Shown here one piece after another: positions 53,401 to 62,523 of a stretch of DNA of 64,000 nucleotides; the stretch's first letter is position 1, and every line of letters starts with the position of its first letter. The notes beneath the pieces are model-generated. The model saw only the letters and a list, made by a program, of their open reading frames with translations, was not told where the DNA came from and ran no database searches. The DNA is from an uncultured Bacteroides sp. (GTDB lineage: Bacteria > Bacteroidota > Bacteroidia > Bacteroidales > Bacteroidaceae), in the NCBI RefSeq assembly GCF_900547205.1, contig NZ_URFY01000001.1, positions 1 through 64,000 on the forward strand. Direction: 5' to 3'. Position numbers and translations under genes: made by a program.

Positions 53401-53785
53401 GTTTGGTGGTCAGGAATATAATCAAACGTTGGTAGACCGTGTGGAAAATGCAGATATAAAGAACGGCAACGTTGATTTGCGGGTATTGACAGACCGTTGG
53501 TATCAAGCAGGAGATGTTGCTCAGTTTAAGGATATCAAAAACAGTACGTTGACTACTTTACCCACCTCACGCTTTGTTCAAGATAATGCGTTGATACGTC
53601 TTACTGCCATTACACTGGGATATGATTTTGATCGCGAATGGCTCAAAAAGCATTTAAGAATGAATATGTTGCGCCTAGAAGTTAATTCCAGTGATTTTCT
53701 TAACTGGAACTCCATTCGTCAGGAACGTGGATTGAGTTATCCGAAATCCTGGAAAGTAAATTTCACCTTAAAAGCGCAATTCTAA
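50432..53785 (+). CDS. SusC-like TonB-dependent receptor with STN domain (locus C)
   Basis: 1117 aa. The signal peptide ends at about 23 (SAWA). STN domain 28-101, carboxypeptidase-like domain 108-180, TonB box LDDVVVTGYG (187-196), plug to about 330, then the barrel. It has the STN arm needed to talk to the FecR encoded 36 bp upstream. Barrel substrate unknown, but the downstream peptidases suggest peptides. A seven-G run at 52571-52577 lies in the barrel. Confidence 0.93.
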   Translation: MREKRWLLCFLVAVCCTVSAWALPSQERTVTLDLHNVSIETVLDAVKKQAGVNLLYNSQMFKGVPPVSIETYNEKWEVALKLLLNPQGFDYTVKDGIVVIRKQQRETRVRGTVKDSHGEPIPGASIVVKGARTGTSTNLDGEFTLDVKDDKVTLEISFIGMKKQTVHVDATRKKMLEITLVDDVKVLDDVVVTGYGNVRKTSFTGSSTQISGDELRKVSQTNVIGALEAFDPSFRLVNNTQFGSDPNALPEMYIRGRSGFGVKELDKDQLSRSNLENNPNLPTFIMDGFEVSIEKVYDLDPARIESMTILKDAAATAIYGSRAANGVVVITTVAPKAGEVRVSYSFTGTLEMPDLRDYNLANASEKLEIERRAGLFDKGNNNNHTTADGINAYNKRYALIQKGIDTDWLTLPLQNSFDHKHSIFIEGGTPNLRYGVDASYNSGGGVMKGTGRDRYSAGFSLDYRVKKLQVKNTVTFSHTKSTASPYGSFSDYTGLQPYETPYQDNGTLVTSLFYSNKGGSSVKNPLYEATLKNYDWSAYDELINNLSLNWYLTDYLTLKGQFSVTKQYSSSERFYDPLSSKVSVPSNDNNKLQGDLYTGKGGYLKWNANAFVYYTRSFGKHNFNFSGGWEASAYNTDNTTAHYRGFPSGEFCSLNYAAEIYKKPTRTENTTRRVSGLATLNYTWNDIYLVDASARFDGSSEFGANQKWAPFFSGGVGLNIHNYEFLKGNEAINKVKIRASYGRTGKVNFPAYAATTMYESLFDEWYVTGFGAVLKALGNKDLSWEKTDKMNFGLETEFFKRRLTVGFEYYYEKTIDLINDVSLSQTSGFSSYKDNMGEVENKGFELKVRGDIYRDRNWTIALWGNMAHNKNQILKISNSQKAYNERVKAFYKKELDSQNLGFSLTDAAYSVPIPQYEEGRSLTSIWAVRSLGIDPTTGEEIFQNRDGSISKTWDAAQQVVVGDTEPTLNGSFGLNAAYRNWSLMAVFNYQFGGQEYNQTLVDRVENADIKNGNVDLRVLTDRWYQAGDVAQFKDIKNSTLTTLPTSRFVQDNALIRLTAITLGYDFDREWLKKHLRMNMLRLEVNSSDFLNWNSIRQERGLSYPKSWKVNFTLKAQF

Positions 53786-53802
53786 GAAAGGAGACAAGAA
53801 AC

Positions 53803-55293
53803 ATGAAAAAAATATTTAAAGTAATTGTTTTATCAGCTTTATCGGTAGTGCTGGGCACATCGTGTAGCGACTGGCTTGATGTTAGTCCATCCGATCAGAT
53901 TAAAGAAGAATACCTCTTTGCGACTGGCAATGGTTACCGAACCGCATTGAATGGTATTTATCGTAATATGACCTCTTTCAGTACTTATGGCAGTAACCTG
54001 AAATGGGGACTTGTAGACGCTTGGGGGCAAGTGTATGATGCGAAAGATAAAGCTCCCATAAGTTATGGTGGCCAAGCAATGAAGAAGATAGAAAAACTTG
54101 ATTATAAGAATTATGAACTGACTCCTACCACAGATAAAATGTGGAGTGATTTGTGGAATCTGGTGGCCAACTGCAATGAACTCGCTCAACAGGCAGAAAA
54201 AGCAGACAGTATGCTTTTCCACGATCGAGAGAAGGAACGCCAAATGATTCTGGGAGAAGCTATCGGATTGCGTGCATATATACAGTTCGATTTGCTACGT
54301 ATATATGCACCTTCATTGGCAATGAATCCCGGAGAAAGGACTTTTATTCCTTATATAGACGTATATCCTTCCTATCTTAGCGACAGGCAAACTGTCTCTT
54401 ATTGTTTGGATAAGATTATTCGGGATTTGAAAAGAGCTCAGGAGTTATTGTGGCCGATAGATGGTGATATGTCATGGGTGGGAAACCGATTTAAAGAAGA
54501 ACGGAATGATGAAAAAAGATTTTTGAGAAGTCGAGGCTATCGATTGAATTACTGTGCGGTAACTGCCGCGTTGGCTCGGGTGTATTTGTATGCCGGAATG
54601 CAGGACGAAGCTTACGAACAAGCTAAAAAGATGATTGAACTAAGCAACTACTTTACCGCATTGACTGGAAAAAAAGGTGAGCAGGCCATCAACGATGGAG
54701 ACCTGAAAATGTCTGATGATATTTTCTTTGCGCTCTATTCGCCGAAGGACCAGATAGAATGGGATCGCCTGATAAATCATGGTTCTGATAAATCTGATAA
54801 GCCGGATGAAGAATATTTTCTAGGGCTATCGAAAGAGATGGCAGAAAAGCTCTATGGGGACGAGTTGAAAAAAGACTGGAGAGCTGTAGCTCAATTAGAG
54901 CAAAGAGGTACCTATTACCGGACATTGAAATACTATCAACAGCCGGAGAGTTATGCAAACGGTAAGATGAATAATCAGATTGTGCCGATGTTTCGTATGT
55001 CGGAGATATATTACATAGCCGCTGAGGCCATATATAAGACCAATTTGGATGAAGCGAAGGGATATCTGACAAAAGTGAAGCAAGGACGCGGACTCACTCC
55101 GGATTTGTCTACTGTAAATGAAGCTAACTTCTTGGACGTACTGGTGAACGATGCCCGGAGGGAGTTTATCGGTGAAGGGCAGACCTTTTTTATGTACAAG
55201 CGTACGTTAAGGCCGATGATAGGTACTGAAGAAGTTATAGCCAACGAGGAAAACACGGTACTACCATTACCCGATTCAGAAAGTTCAATTTAA
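53803..55293 (+). CDS. SusD/RagB-like outer-membrane lipoprotein (locus C)
   Basis: 496 aa. Lipobox Cys21 followed by S-D-W. Starts SCSDWLDVSPSDQIKEE, a common SusD opening, with YRTALNGIYRNM, GLRAYIQFDLLRIYAPSLAM, AALARVYLYAGMQDEAYEQA and NDARREFIGEGQTFFMYKR near the end. It should form the lid of the receptor encoded 17 bp upstream. Somewhat short at the C-terminus compared with locus B SusD. Confidence 0.92.
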   Translation: MKKIFKVIVLSALSVVLGTSCSDWLDVSPSDQIKEEYLFATGNGYRTALNGIYRNMTSFSTYGSNLKWGLVDAWGQVYDAKDKAPISYGGQAMKKIEKLDYKNYELTPTTDKMWSDLWNLVANCNELAQQAEKADSMLFHDREKERQMILGEAIGLRAYIQFDLLRIYAPSLAMNPGERTFIPYIDVYPSYLSDRQTVSYCLDKIIRDLKRAQELLWPIDGDMSWVGNRFKEERNDEKRFLRSRGYRLNYCAVTAALARVYLYAGMQDEAYEQAKKMIELSNYFTALTGKKGEQAINDGDLKMSDDIFFALYSPKDQIEWDRLINHGSDKSDKPDEEYFLGLSKEMAEKLYGDELKKDWRAVAQLEQRGTYYRTLKYYQQPESYANGKMNNQIVPMFRMSEIYYIAAEAIYKTNLDEAKGYLTKVKQGRGLTPDLSTVNEANFLDVLVNDARREFIGEGQTFFMYKRTLRPMIGTEEVIANEENTVLPLPDSESSI

Positions 55294-55309
55294 TCTTAAG
55301 GAGGAAAGA

Positions 55310-56074
55310 ATGATGAAATTAAGAAATATACTATTGGCAGGAGTGTTTGTATGTGGAGGAATATCTTTTTTCTCTGCCTGCCAGGAAGAAGGCATAATTG
55401 TTAATGGCAATGACGTGTCTTATGTAGGATTCAAAAAGAACATGACAACAGATACTACTGCCGTTTGTTTCCGGTTTTATGCACTGGAAGAAGGAGCAGA
55501 TGTTAAAGTGGCGGAAGTTCCGATAGAAGTTACTGTTTGTGGAAAAGTGCAACATAAAGACCTTGAATTTACAGTTAGCATTGATGAAACTTTGTCAACG
55601 CTGCCCAAGTCCCAATGTGTTTTGCCCGAAAGATGTGTCATAAAGAACGGGCAGTTGATGGATACAATTTATGTGAAGCTGAAGAGCTCTCCAGACCTGA
55701 AAGATGCAACTAAACTGTTGGTGCTGAAAGTGAATGCAGGTGGAGAAGTGGCAGAAGGGATAGCTATCTATTCGAGAGCTATTGTGGCAGCAACCGACCG
55801 TTTGTTTAAGCCCGATTGGTGGTCGCTTCTTGACATGTACGATGGTACGGAAAGTTCTGTCGACTGGTATTATCTGGGTACCTATTCTGAAGAAAAGTAT
55901 AAGATGTTTTTGGAAGAACTCCAAAAGGATAATGTGGTGTTTGATGGTAAAGACAGGCAGGTATTACGAAAATATTCTCTTAGATTGAAATATAGATTGC
56001 AGGAGTTGAGTGATGTCGGGAGCCCAGCCCGTGATGAGAATGGTGCACTAATAACAGTTCCGATAGGTGGATAA
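55310..56074 (+). CDS. DUF4843-type lipoprotein
   Basis: 254 aa with two adjacent start codons (Met1 and Met2). Lipobox FSAC, followed by Q-E-E-G, a surface-export-like signal. Beta-rich body with the SYVGFKKNMTTDTTAVCFRF opening that I associate with DUF4843 proteins of SusCD loci. No catalytic residues evident. Likely a surface accessory factor, as with SusE/SusF; that is inference from position between SusD and the PKD-like protein gene. Confidence 0.7.
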   Translation: MMKLRNILLAGVFVCGGISFFSACQEEGIIVNGNDVSYVGFKKNMTTDTTAVCFRFYALEEGADVKVAEVPIEVTVCGKVQHKDLEFTVSIDETLSTLPKSQCVLPERCVIKNGQLMDTIYVKLKSSPDLKDATKLLVLKVNAGGEVAEGIAIYSRAIVAATDRLFKPDWWSLLDMYDGTESSVDWYYLGTYSEEKYKMFLEELQKDNVVFDGKDRQVLRKYSLRLKYRLQELSDVGSPARDENGALITVPIGG

Positions 56075-56088
56075 TAAAAATCAGAAGT

Positions 56089-57801
56089 ATGAAAAAGATA
56101 ATTATATATATGATTGGTCTGGCAAGTGTAGTGGGCTTGTCGGGCTGTTTGGATGATAATAACAATTATAATTACGAAAAGGTAAATGAGTTAGTTGGTG
56201 CTATCTCCAATATGGAAGGAAAATATAGTATTGCCTCTGGAGAAGTTCTGACCATTACTCCCTCTTTTAAATTTAGTATTGATACGGAGGTCCCCGATGT
56301 CTCTTATGAGTGGTTGTTGGATGGAAATCTCATACCGGGAGAGAACAAAGCATCGTGTACTTTTAGTTTCGAACGTAGTGGTGTTTATGAAGTTACTTAT
56401 TCGGTGATAGACAACAAGAGTGGCGTGAAGTTTTCTAAGTCTGCCAATATTACAGTCCGTTCTCCTTTCACTCGTGGTTGGACCATTCTGAGCGAAGGTG
56501 GAGGTGGGGAGTCGGTACTTTCTTTTGTAGGTGGAAGTACCACTTCTTACAATATTATTATGTATGACCGTACGGGTAAACCGATTGAAGTTAAACGAGA
56601 TTCATTGGTGTATGGAAGTCTGATTTTCAGAGATGTGTTGCCAGGTTTGGGAAGTCATCCGAAAGGCTTGTTCCTGAATGCTGGATATGCAACAGACTAT
56701 GGAGCGGTATATGATGTTAGTGATGAAGTGATTGTGATGCAGGACCGTTGGGCGGAACTCAATGGTAAAACTCTGGAACGTTCCGTATATTCCGACGAAG
56801 AGTTTAGAGGAGACCTTCCCTCCGCGGGATTTAACCCCGTATCTATCAGCATGACTTATTCTGCTAAGGCTATGTTGAATGAAGATGGTTATATCTACTG
56901 GGCAAACAATAGTACGGCAGACGATTTTCATGCTTGTGCTTATGTAAATGTTCCTTTGAATAATGGGCAGAAATTCACCGGAGTATATCCGAGTTATAAG
57001 GTGAATAAATATCAGATGGCTATTCCGGCATGTACTGCGGACAATAAAATAGTTGGTTTAATAGATGCTAATGCTCCAAAAAATGATAAATCACCAGTTA
57101 TCATGGAAGATTCAAAAACCAGTAATGTTTTGAAAATCACTACCAGTACAGGAGACGAAGACACTCGTTTCCATCTCGGAAATAAGAAAATAGTCACTAT
57201 GCTGCCTGCAACCTGTTTCTATGATAAAGAAGATTGGACTACAGAACGTGCTAGCTGGGTAGCATTGCTAAAAGAAGGTGCTGCTTATAAACTGATGTAT
57301 TTCTGTTGGGATACTAACAAAAAAGTGATTACAGTGAGAAATGATAAGTTCTCAGAACTGGATTTACCTCAGTTGACAGCTTTTACCGATATGGCAGTAT
57401 TTAATAATAAGCGATATGTAGTTATTGCAGATGGAGCGGATTTGTGGTATTTCCAATTTGGGCAAGGTGCAATGGCAACAATGAAGAAATTGCATACCTT
57501 TGATAAACCTATCAAGTCATTAGGTGCTAACGATACTTATAGTTCTGAATACAGATCCGATGTAGGTTATCAGCCCGAGCATAATGGGCAGCTAGGGGTT
57601 GCATTGGAAGATGGAACTTTCTGGATTTATGAGGTAATTGAGAAGAAAAGTGGTCCTGAAGAATTGTGCACAGAGGCCTCTATTAACCAACTATTCCCTG
57701 ATCCTAAAGCAGCTGAACCGGTAAATAACAAATTTGATAAGATTGTAGATATTATCTATAAATACGGTAACGTCAAAGAATTCCTTATGTTCCAGTTTTA
57801 A
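56089..57801 (+). CDS. PKD-like family lipoprotein
   Basis: 570 aa. Lipobox LSGC with Cys20, followed by L-D-D-N. Residues of about 30-130 are Ig/PKD-like (SYEWLLDGNLIPGENKASC, FERSGVYEVTYSVID); the remainder is beta-rich and not recognised, with features consistent with a propeller-like domain. It belongs to the PKD-like proteins that occur with DUF4843 in SusCD loci. Surface location and substrate binding are inferred. 14 bp after the DUF4843 gene and 9 bp before the first peptidase gene. Confidence 0.72.
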   Translation: MKKIIIYMIGLASVVGLSGCLDDNNNYNYEKVNELVGAISNMEGKYSIASGEVLTITPSFKFSIDTEVPDVSYEWLLDGNLIPGENKASCTFSFERSGVYEVTYSVIDNKSGVKFSKSANITVRSPFTRGWTILSEGGGGESVLSFVGGSTTSYNIIMYDRTGKPIEVKRDSLVYGSLIFRDVLPGLGSHPKGLFLNAGYATDYGAVYDVSDEVIVMQDRWAELNGKTLERSVYSDEEFRGDLPSAGFNPVSISMTYSAKAMLNEDGYIYWANNSTADDFHACAYVNVPLNNGQKFTGVYPSYKVNKYQMAIPACTADNKIVGLIDANAPKNDKSPVIMEDSKTSNVLKITTSTGDEDTRFHLGNKKIVTMLPATCFYDKEDWTTERASWVALLKEGAAYKLMYFCWDTNKKVITVRNDKFSELDLPQLTAFTDMAVFNNKRYVVIADGADLWYFQFGQGAMATMKKLHTFDKPIKSLGANDTYSSEYRSDVGYQPEHNGQLGVALEDGTFWIYEVIEKKSGPEELCTEASINQLFPDPKAAEPVNNKFDKIVDIIYKYGNVKEFLMFQF

Positions 57802-57810
57802 GAGGTAATT

Positions 57811-60147
57811 GTGAGTGTAATGAATATAAAACATAAATTGGTGCTTATGTTGTTAGCTGGAGGCTTGTGTTTACACGCCTCTGCTCAACAGGCCAACTAC
57901 GAATATGCCGAGAAGTTTCAGGCATTTAGCCTCGGTGGAAAGCTTACGAATAATAGTTTGTCCGTCTACCCCCGGGAGATTAACGGGACAGATAACTTTT
58001 GGTTTGATTTTCAGACTACCGAAGGGAAAAACTATTATTATGTCACTCCGCAAAAGGGTAAATGTGAATTGTTGTTTGATGCCGACCGGATGGCGATGTT
58101 GCTTGCCGAACTTACCAGAGAGGCAGTAAACGGTGCTAAACTATCTATCAACGACTTCAAATTCTCAAAAGACCAATATTCGTTCACATTCGACTATAAG
58201 AGTAAGACATATGAGTATAACCGCTTGACGCATTATTTGAAGGAAGTAATAAAAGCGAAAGATAAAGATAAATCGGATGTTGTTTATTCTTGGATGAATT
58301 TCTCGCCGGATAAGAAATATATCTTATATGCCCGCAATCATAATCTTTTTGTGAAAGGCAATAAAGCATTGGGAGTGGATACAACGGAGGTACAGCTAAC
58401 CTTCGACGGTACATTGCATTGTTCGTATGCACGCATGGAAGATGGGTTTCAACCAGATATAGAGATGCCTACTGGTGCAAAATGGTGTAAGGACAGTCGA
58501 CACGCTTATTACATACTCGAAGATGAACGGAAAATGAGAGATTTCTGGGTGGTAAACTCCCTTTCTGAAAAGCCGGAGTTAGTGACTTATAAATATGCGT
58601 ATCCAGGTGATAAGCAGGTAACGCAGAACTCGCTGATTATTATCGACGCAGTAGACAAAACAGCCAGAAAAGCGCCCATAGAGAAGTGGCCGGACCAGTA
58701 TGTAATGGTATTTAGTGAATCCTCCAAAGGCGATCTTTTATTTTTTGAGCGTACAAAGCGTACGTGGGACGAAGTTGATATATGCTCGGTGAATACTAAA
58801 ACACTGGAAGTAAAACAAATCATTAATGAAGTAGATAAACCCTACCGAGATCCACACGCCCGGAATGTTGAAGTTCTGAATGATGGAAAAGATATTCTTT
58901 TGAGGTCTGAGCGTACGGGGTGGGGGCACTATTATCATTATGATGGAGATGGAAACTTAAAGAATGCAATCACCTCTGGGAAATGGTCATGCGGACATAT
59001 TGTCTCTATTGACACATTGGGACGTACTATTTATTTCTATGGGTATGGAAGTGAGGATATCAATCCATCCTATTACAGACTATATAAGGCCAACATCGAC
59101 CGGCATGGAGCAACGCTTATCAGTAAGGAAGACGGTCAGCATAGTGTGAATTTCCTTAAATCCAACCGTTACTACGTAGATACTTATTCGAGAATGGATA
59201 TGGAACCGAGGTTCTTATTGAAAGATAATACCGGAAAAGTAATTTGCGAACTAGTGAAACCCGATTTGAAAGAGGTATATGATGCCGGATGGCGTAAACC
59301 CGAACGGTTCATTGTGAAAGCTGCCGATCGTATGACTAACCTATACGGAGTGATGTGGAAACCTACCAATTTTAATCCGGATAAGAAATATCCTATTATC
59401 TCGGTGGTATATCCGGGCCCATATTCAAGTCATGTTCCATCTACGTTTGCTTTGTCCGATAGATATTGTTTGCAGTTGGCACAATTAGGTTTCATTGTGA
59501 TAGCTGTTTCCCACCGTGGAGATTCTCCCATGCGTGGCAAAACATATCATCGTTTTGGTTATGGCAATATGCGCGATTATCCGTTGGCGGATGATAAATA
59601 CGTTATTGAACAGTTGGCCCGCGAACATTCTTATATTGACATTGACAAGGTGGGTATTTATGGGCATTCTGGTGGTGGATTTATGGCGGCAGCAGCAATA
59701 CTTGCTTATCCTGACTTCTACAAAGCTGCTGTATCCTGTTCCGGAAATCATGATAACAATATCTACAACCGAGGTTGGGGAGAATGTTATAACGGTGTGA
59801 AGGAAGTGGAAAAAGTAGTGAAAGACAGTTTGGGCAATGAGACAAAAGAGTATGAATACAAGTTTAGCGTGAAAACAAATGCTGAGCTTGCCAAGAATCT
59901 GAAAGGACACTTGATGATCGTGACCGGAGACATGGATAAGAACGTCAATCCTGCACATACCTACCGTTTGGCTCAGGCATTGATTGAAGCTGGCAAGGAT
60001 TTTGATATGTTGGTGATTCCGGGTGCAGGTCATGGATATGGTTCCGCCGATAAGTATTTTGAAAAGAAAATGTATCGTTTCTTTGCGAAACATTTGCTGG
60101 GTGATGCACGAGCAGACTATTGGGGAGATATTAACCGTAGCAAATAA
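57811..60147 (+). CDS. S9-family peptidase 1 of locus C (DPP-IV-like)
   Basis: 778 aa from a GTG; the ATG at 57820 (MNIKHKLV) is a likelier start. Signal peptide ends near ASAQ. An N-terminal beta-propeller is followed by an alpha/beta-hydrolase with GHSGGG (Ser620), Asp in GDMD (707-709) and His741 in GAGHGYG, so the triad is complete. Expected to trim di- or tripeptides from N-termini in the periplasm. It is homologous over its length to the next gene (shared ADDKYVIEQLA-type and GNHDN segments). No peptidase inhibitor domain seen. Confidence 0.9.
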   Translation: MSVMNIKHKLVLMLLAGGLCLHASAQQANYEYAEKFQAFSLGGKLTNNSLSVYPREINGTDNFWFDFQTTEGKNYYYVTPQKGKCELLFDADRMAMLLAELTREAVNGAKLSINDFKFSKDQYSFTFDYKSKTYEYNRLTHYLKEVIKAKDKDKSDVVYSWMNFSPDKKYILYARNHNLFVKGNKALGVDTTEVQLTFDGTLHCSYARMEDGFQPDIEMPTGAKWCKDSRHAYYILEDERKMRDFWVVNSLSEKPELVTYKYAYPGDKQVTQNSLIIIDAVDKTARKAPIEKWPDQYVMVFSESSKGDLLFFERTKRTWDEVDICSVNTKTLEVKQIINEVDKPYRDPHARNVEVLNDGKDILLRSERTGWGHYYHYDGDGNLKNAITSGKWSCGHIVSIDTLGRTIYFYGYGSEDINPSYYRLYKANIDRHGATLISKEDGQHSVNFLKSNRYYVDTYSRMDMEPRFLLKDNTGKVICELVKPDLKEVYDAGWRKPERFIVKAADRMTNLYGVMWKPTNFNPDKKYPIISVVYPGPYSSHVPSTFALSDRYCLQLAQLGFIVIAVSHRGDSPMRGKTYHRFGYGNMRDYPLADDKYVIEQLAREHSYIDIDKVGIYGHSGGGFMAAAAILAYPDFYKAAVSCSGNHDNNIYNRGWGECYNGVKEVEKVVKDSLGNETKEYEYKFSVKTNAELAKNLKGHLMIVTGDMDKNVNPAHTYRLAQALIEAGKDFDMLVIPGAGHGYGSADKYFEKKMYRFFAKHLLGDARADYWGDINRSK

Positions 60148-60164
60148 GACAATAGATAAATTTT

Positions 60165-62522
60165 ATGAAAAACTCTCTCTTTAGATATTTGTGCTTGGCG
60201 GTTGCATTATTATCATGCAGCTTGGCTGGTGCGCAGCAGAAAGCGAATTATAAGTTAGCGGAGAAGTTCCGTTTGTTGGAGCAAAATCCTATAACAAAGT
60301 ATTCTACGGAAGTTAAGCCAACGTTTATCAACGATACGGATTGTTTCTATTATTCGTTCACTACGCGTGAAGGGAAGAAGTACTATTATGTCAACCCGAA
60401 GAAAAAGGAAAAACGTTTGTTGTTTGATACGGCCGAACTATTGAGTAAAATTGCAGCATATACTAAGAAAGCTTATTCTTCGGCAGACCCATATTTATCT
60501 TTCACTTTTATGAAAGATAACGAAACTATTCGTGTAGACTTTGATCGCGGACTTTATACCTATAACATTCGTACAAAAGTACTGAATCCACTCGACGAGA
60601 AGCCGGTTTACGGAAACTCTGAACCGTATTGGATGAAGTACTCTCCGGATAGCCTCTACTTTCTCTATGCCAATAAGAATAACTTATACTTTGTTGGAAA
60701 TCAGAAGAAAGGGCAGGATACAATCCCTGTGCAACTGACGACGGATGGTGAACCGAATTATACATTCAACCGCGAAGAAGAAGGCACGATGGAAGGTCGC
60801 TTCGGAGCCGAATCTGCTCACTGGATACCGGGTAGTCACCGTTTCTACGCGGTTCGCGAAGATAACAGGAAAGTACGCGATTTGTGGCTCATCAATTCGC
60901 TCGATACACCCTATCCGACATTGAAAACATATAAAGCCGAGCTTGCGGGTGATAAGTATGTCACCCAATATGAGTTGCTGATAGGGAATGTGGATACCCG
61001 TGAAGTGAAGAAGGTGGATATCAATCGTTGGCCGGACCAGTATATTGATGTATTGTATATTTCAAAAGACGGGAAACGCTTGTACTTCCAGCGCTATAAC
61101 CGCCCATGGAATCAATCGGATATTTGCGAAGTAGACGTAGAAACCGGAAAAGTACGTGTAGTGATTCATGAGGAAAACAAACCGTATCTCGATTATCAGA
61201 TGCGTAACGTCTCTTTCCTGAATGACGGAAAAGAGATTCTTTTTCGCTCGGAACGTAACGGATGGGGACATTATTACTTGTATGATACGGCAACCGGCAA
61301 CTTGAAGAATCAACTGACAGACGGAACTTGGGTGGCCGGTCCGGTTACAAAGATTGATACCATTGGACGTAAGATGTATTTCTATGGTTACGGTCGTGAG
61401 AAAGGTATTGACCCTTATTACTACATTCTTTATGAAGCTCAATTGGACCGTCCGAATGCTGTCCGTTTGTTGACTCCGGAGAATGCGTCACATGAAGTCA
61501 GTATCTCTCCGTCTCATCGTTATCTGGTAGACTCATACTCTACAGTATCGCAAGAGCCGGTGAATGTGGTCCGCAATCGCAATGGAAAGGTTATCATGAC
61601 TTTGGAAAAGCCGGATTTGCAACCTGTCTATGAGATGGGATGGAAAGCACCGGAACGCTTTAAGGTGAAAGCTGCCGACGGGGTGACCGACCTGTATGGA
61701 GTGATGTGGAAGCCTGCCGATTTTGACTCTACAAAGGTTTATCCTATTATTTCGAATGTTTATCCGGGACCGTTCTTCGAATACGTGCCTACACGTTTTA
61801 CGATAAACGATGTTTATAACACTCGCCTGGCTCAACTGGGATTCATTGTAATCACCGTAGGGCATAGAGGGGGAACTCCGATGCGTGGAAAGGCTTATCA
61901 TACTCACGGGTACAATAATATGCGCGATTATCCGCTGGCGGATGATAAATATGCTATTGAGCAACTGGCTGCCCGTTATCCGTTTATTGACGCTACCAAG
62001 GTGGGTATTTACGGGCATTCCGGTGGAGGGTTTATGTCGGCGGCTGCCATTTGTACTTATCCTGATTTTTATTCGGCTGCTGTTTCATCGGCGGGCAATC
62101 ACGATAACCGCATATACAATAAAGGTTTTGTGGAGATTCACTTTGGTGTAAATGAAAAGGTGACAACGACTAAAGATAGTCTGGGAGTAGAGCATACGGC
62201 GTATGATTACAGTGTTCGTGTACGACCGAATCAGGAGTTGGCGGAGAACTACAAACACGGTTTGCTGCTGTTTACCGGTGCGATGGATAAGACGGTGAAT
62301 CCCGCCAATACATTGCGCCTGGTGGATGCGTTAATTAAGGCGGACAAGGATTTCGAAATGTTCGTTCTTCCGAAATGTACCCATGGATTCTTCGGTGAAT
62401 CGGAGGATTTCTTTGAACATAAGATGTGGCGTCATTTCGCCCGCTTGCTATTGTATGACAATTCGGCTGATTTTGATGTCGATTTGAATAAAGACATGAT
62501 TAAAGATGACAGGAGAAGATAA
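60165..62522 (+). CDS. S9-family peptidase 2 of locus C (DPP-IV-like)
   Basis: 785 aa. Signal peptide ends near AGAQ. Same layout as the preceding gene: propeller (to about 520), then hydrolase with GHSGGG (Ser619), Asp in GAMD (706-708) and His740 in CTHGFFG. Many segments are shared with peptidase 1 (YPLADDKYAIEQLA-type, GNHDN), showing a tandem duplication that has since diverged. It is 17 bp downstream and almost touches the third peptidase gene (1 bp gap). Confidence 0.9.
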   Translation: MKNSLFRYLCLAVALLSCSLAGAQQKANYKLAEKFRLLEQNPITKYSTEVKPTFINDTDCFYYSFTTREGKKYYYVNPKKKEKRLLFDTAELLSKIAAYTKKAYSSADPYLSFTFMKDNETIRVDFDRGLYTYNIRTKVLNPLDEKPVYGNSEPYWMKYSPDSLYFLYANKNNLYFVGNQKKGQDTIPVQLTTDGEPNYTFNREEEGTMEGRFGAESAHWIPGSHRFYAVREDNRKVRDLWLINSLDTPYPTLKTYKAELAGDKYVTQYELLIGNVDTREVKKVDINRWPDQYIDVLYISKDGKRLYFQRYNRPWNQSDICEVDVETGKVRVVIHEENKPYLDYQMRNVSFLNDGKEILFRSERNGWGHYYLYDTATGNLKNQLTDGTWVAGPVTKIDTIGRKMYFYGYGREKGIDPYYYILYEAQLDRPNAVRLLTPENASHEVSISPSHRYLVDSYSTVSQEPVNVVRNRNGKVIMTLEKPDLQPVYEMGWKAPERFKVKAADGVTDLYGVMWKPADFDSTKVYPIISNVYPGPFFEYVPTRFTINDVYNTRLAQLGFIVITVGHRGGTPMRGKAYHTHGYNNMRDYPLADDKYAIEQLAARYPFIDATKVGIYGHSGGGFMSAAAICTYPDFYSAAVSSAGNHDNRIYNKGFVEIHFGVNEKVTTTKDSLGVEHTAYDYSVRVRPNQELAENYKHGLLLFTGAMDKTVNPANTLRLVDALIKADKDFEMFVLPKCTHGFFGESEDFFEHKMWRHFARLLLYDNSADFDVDLNKDMIKDDRRR

Positions 62523-62523
62523 G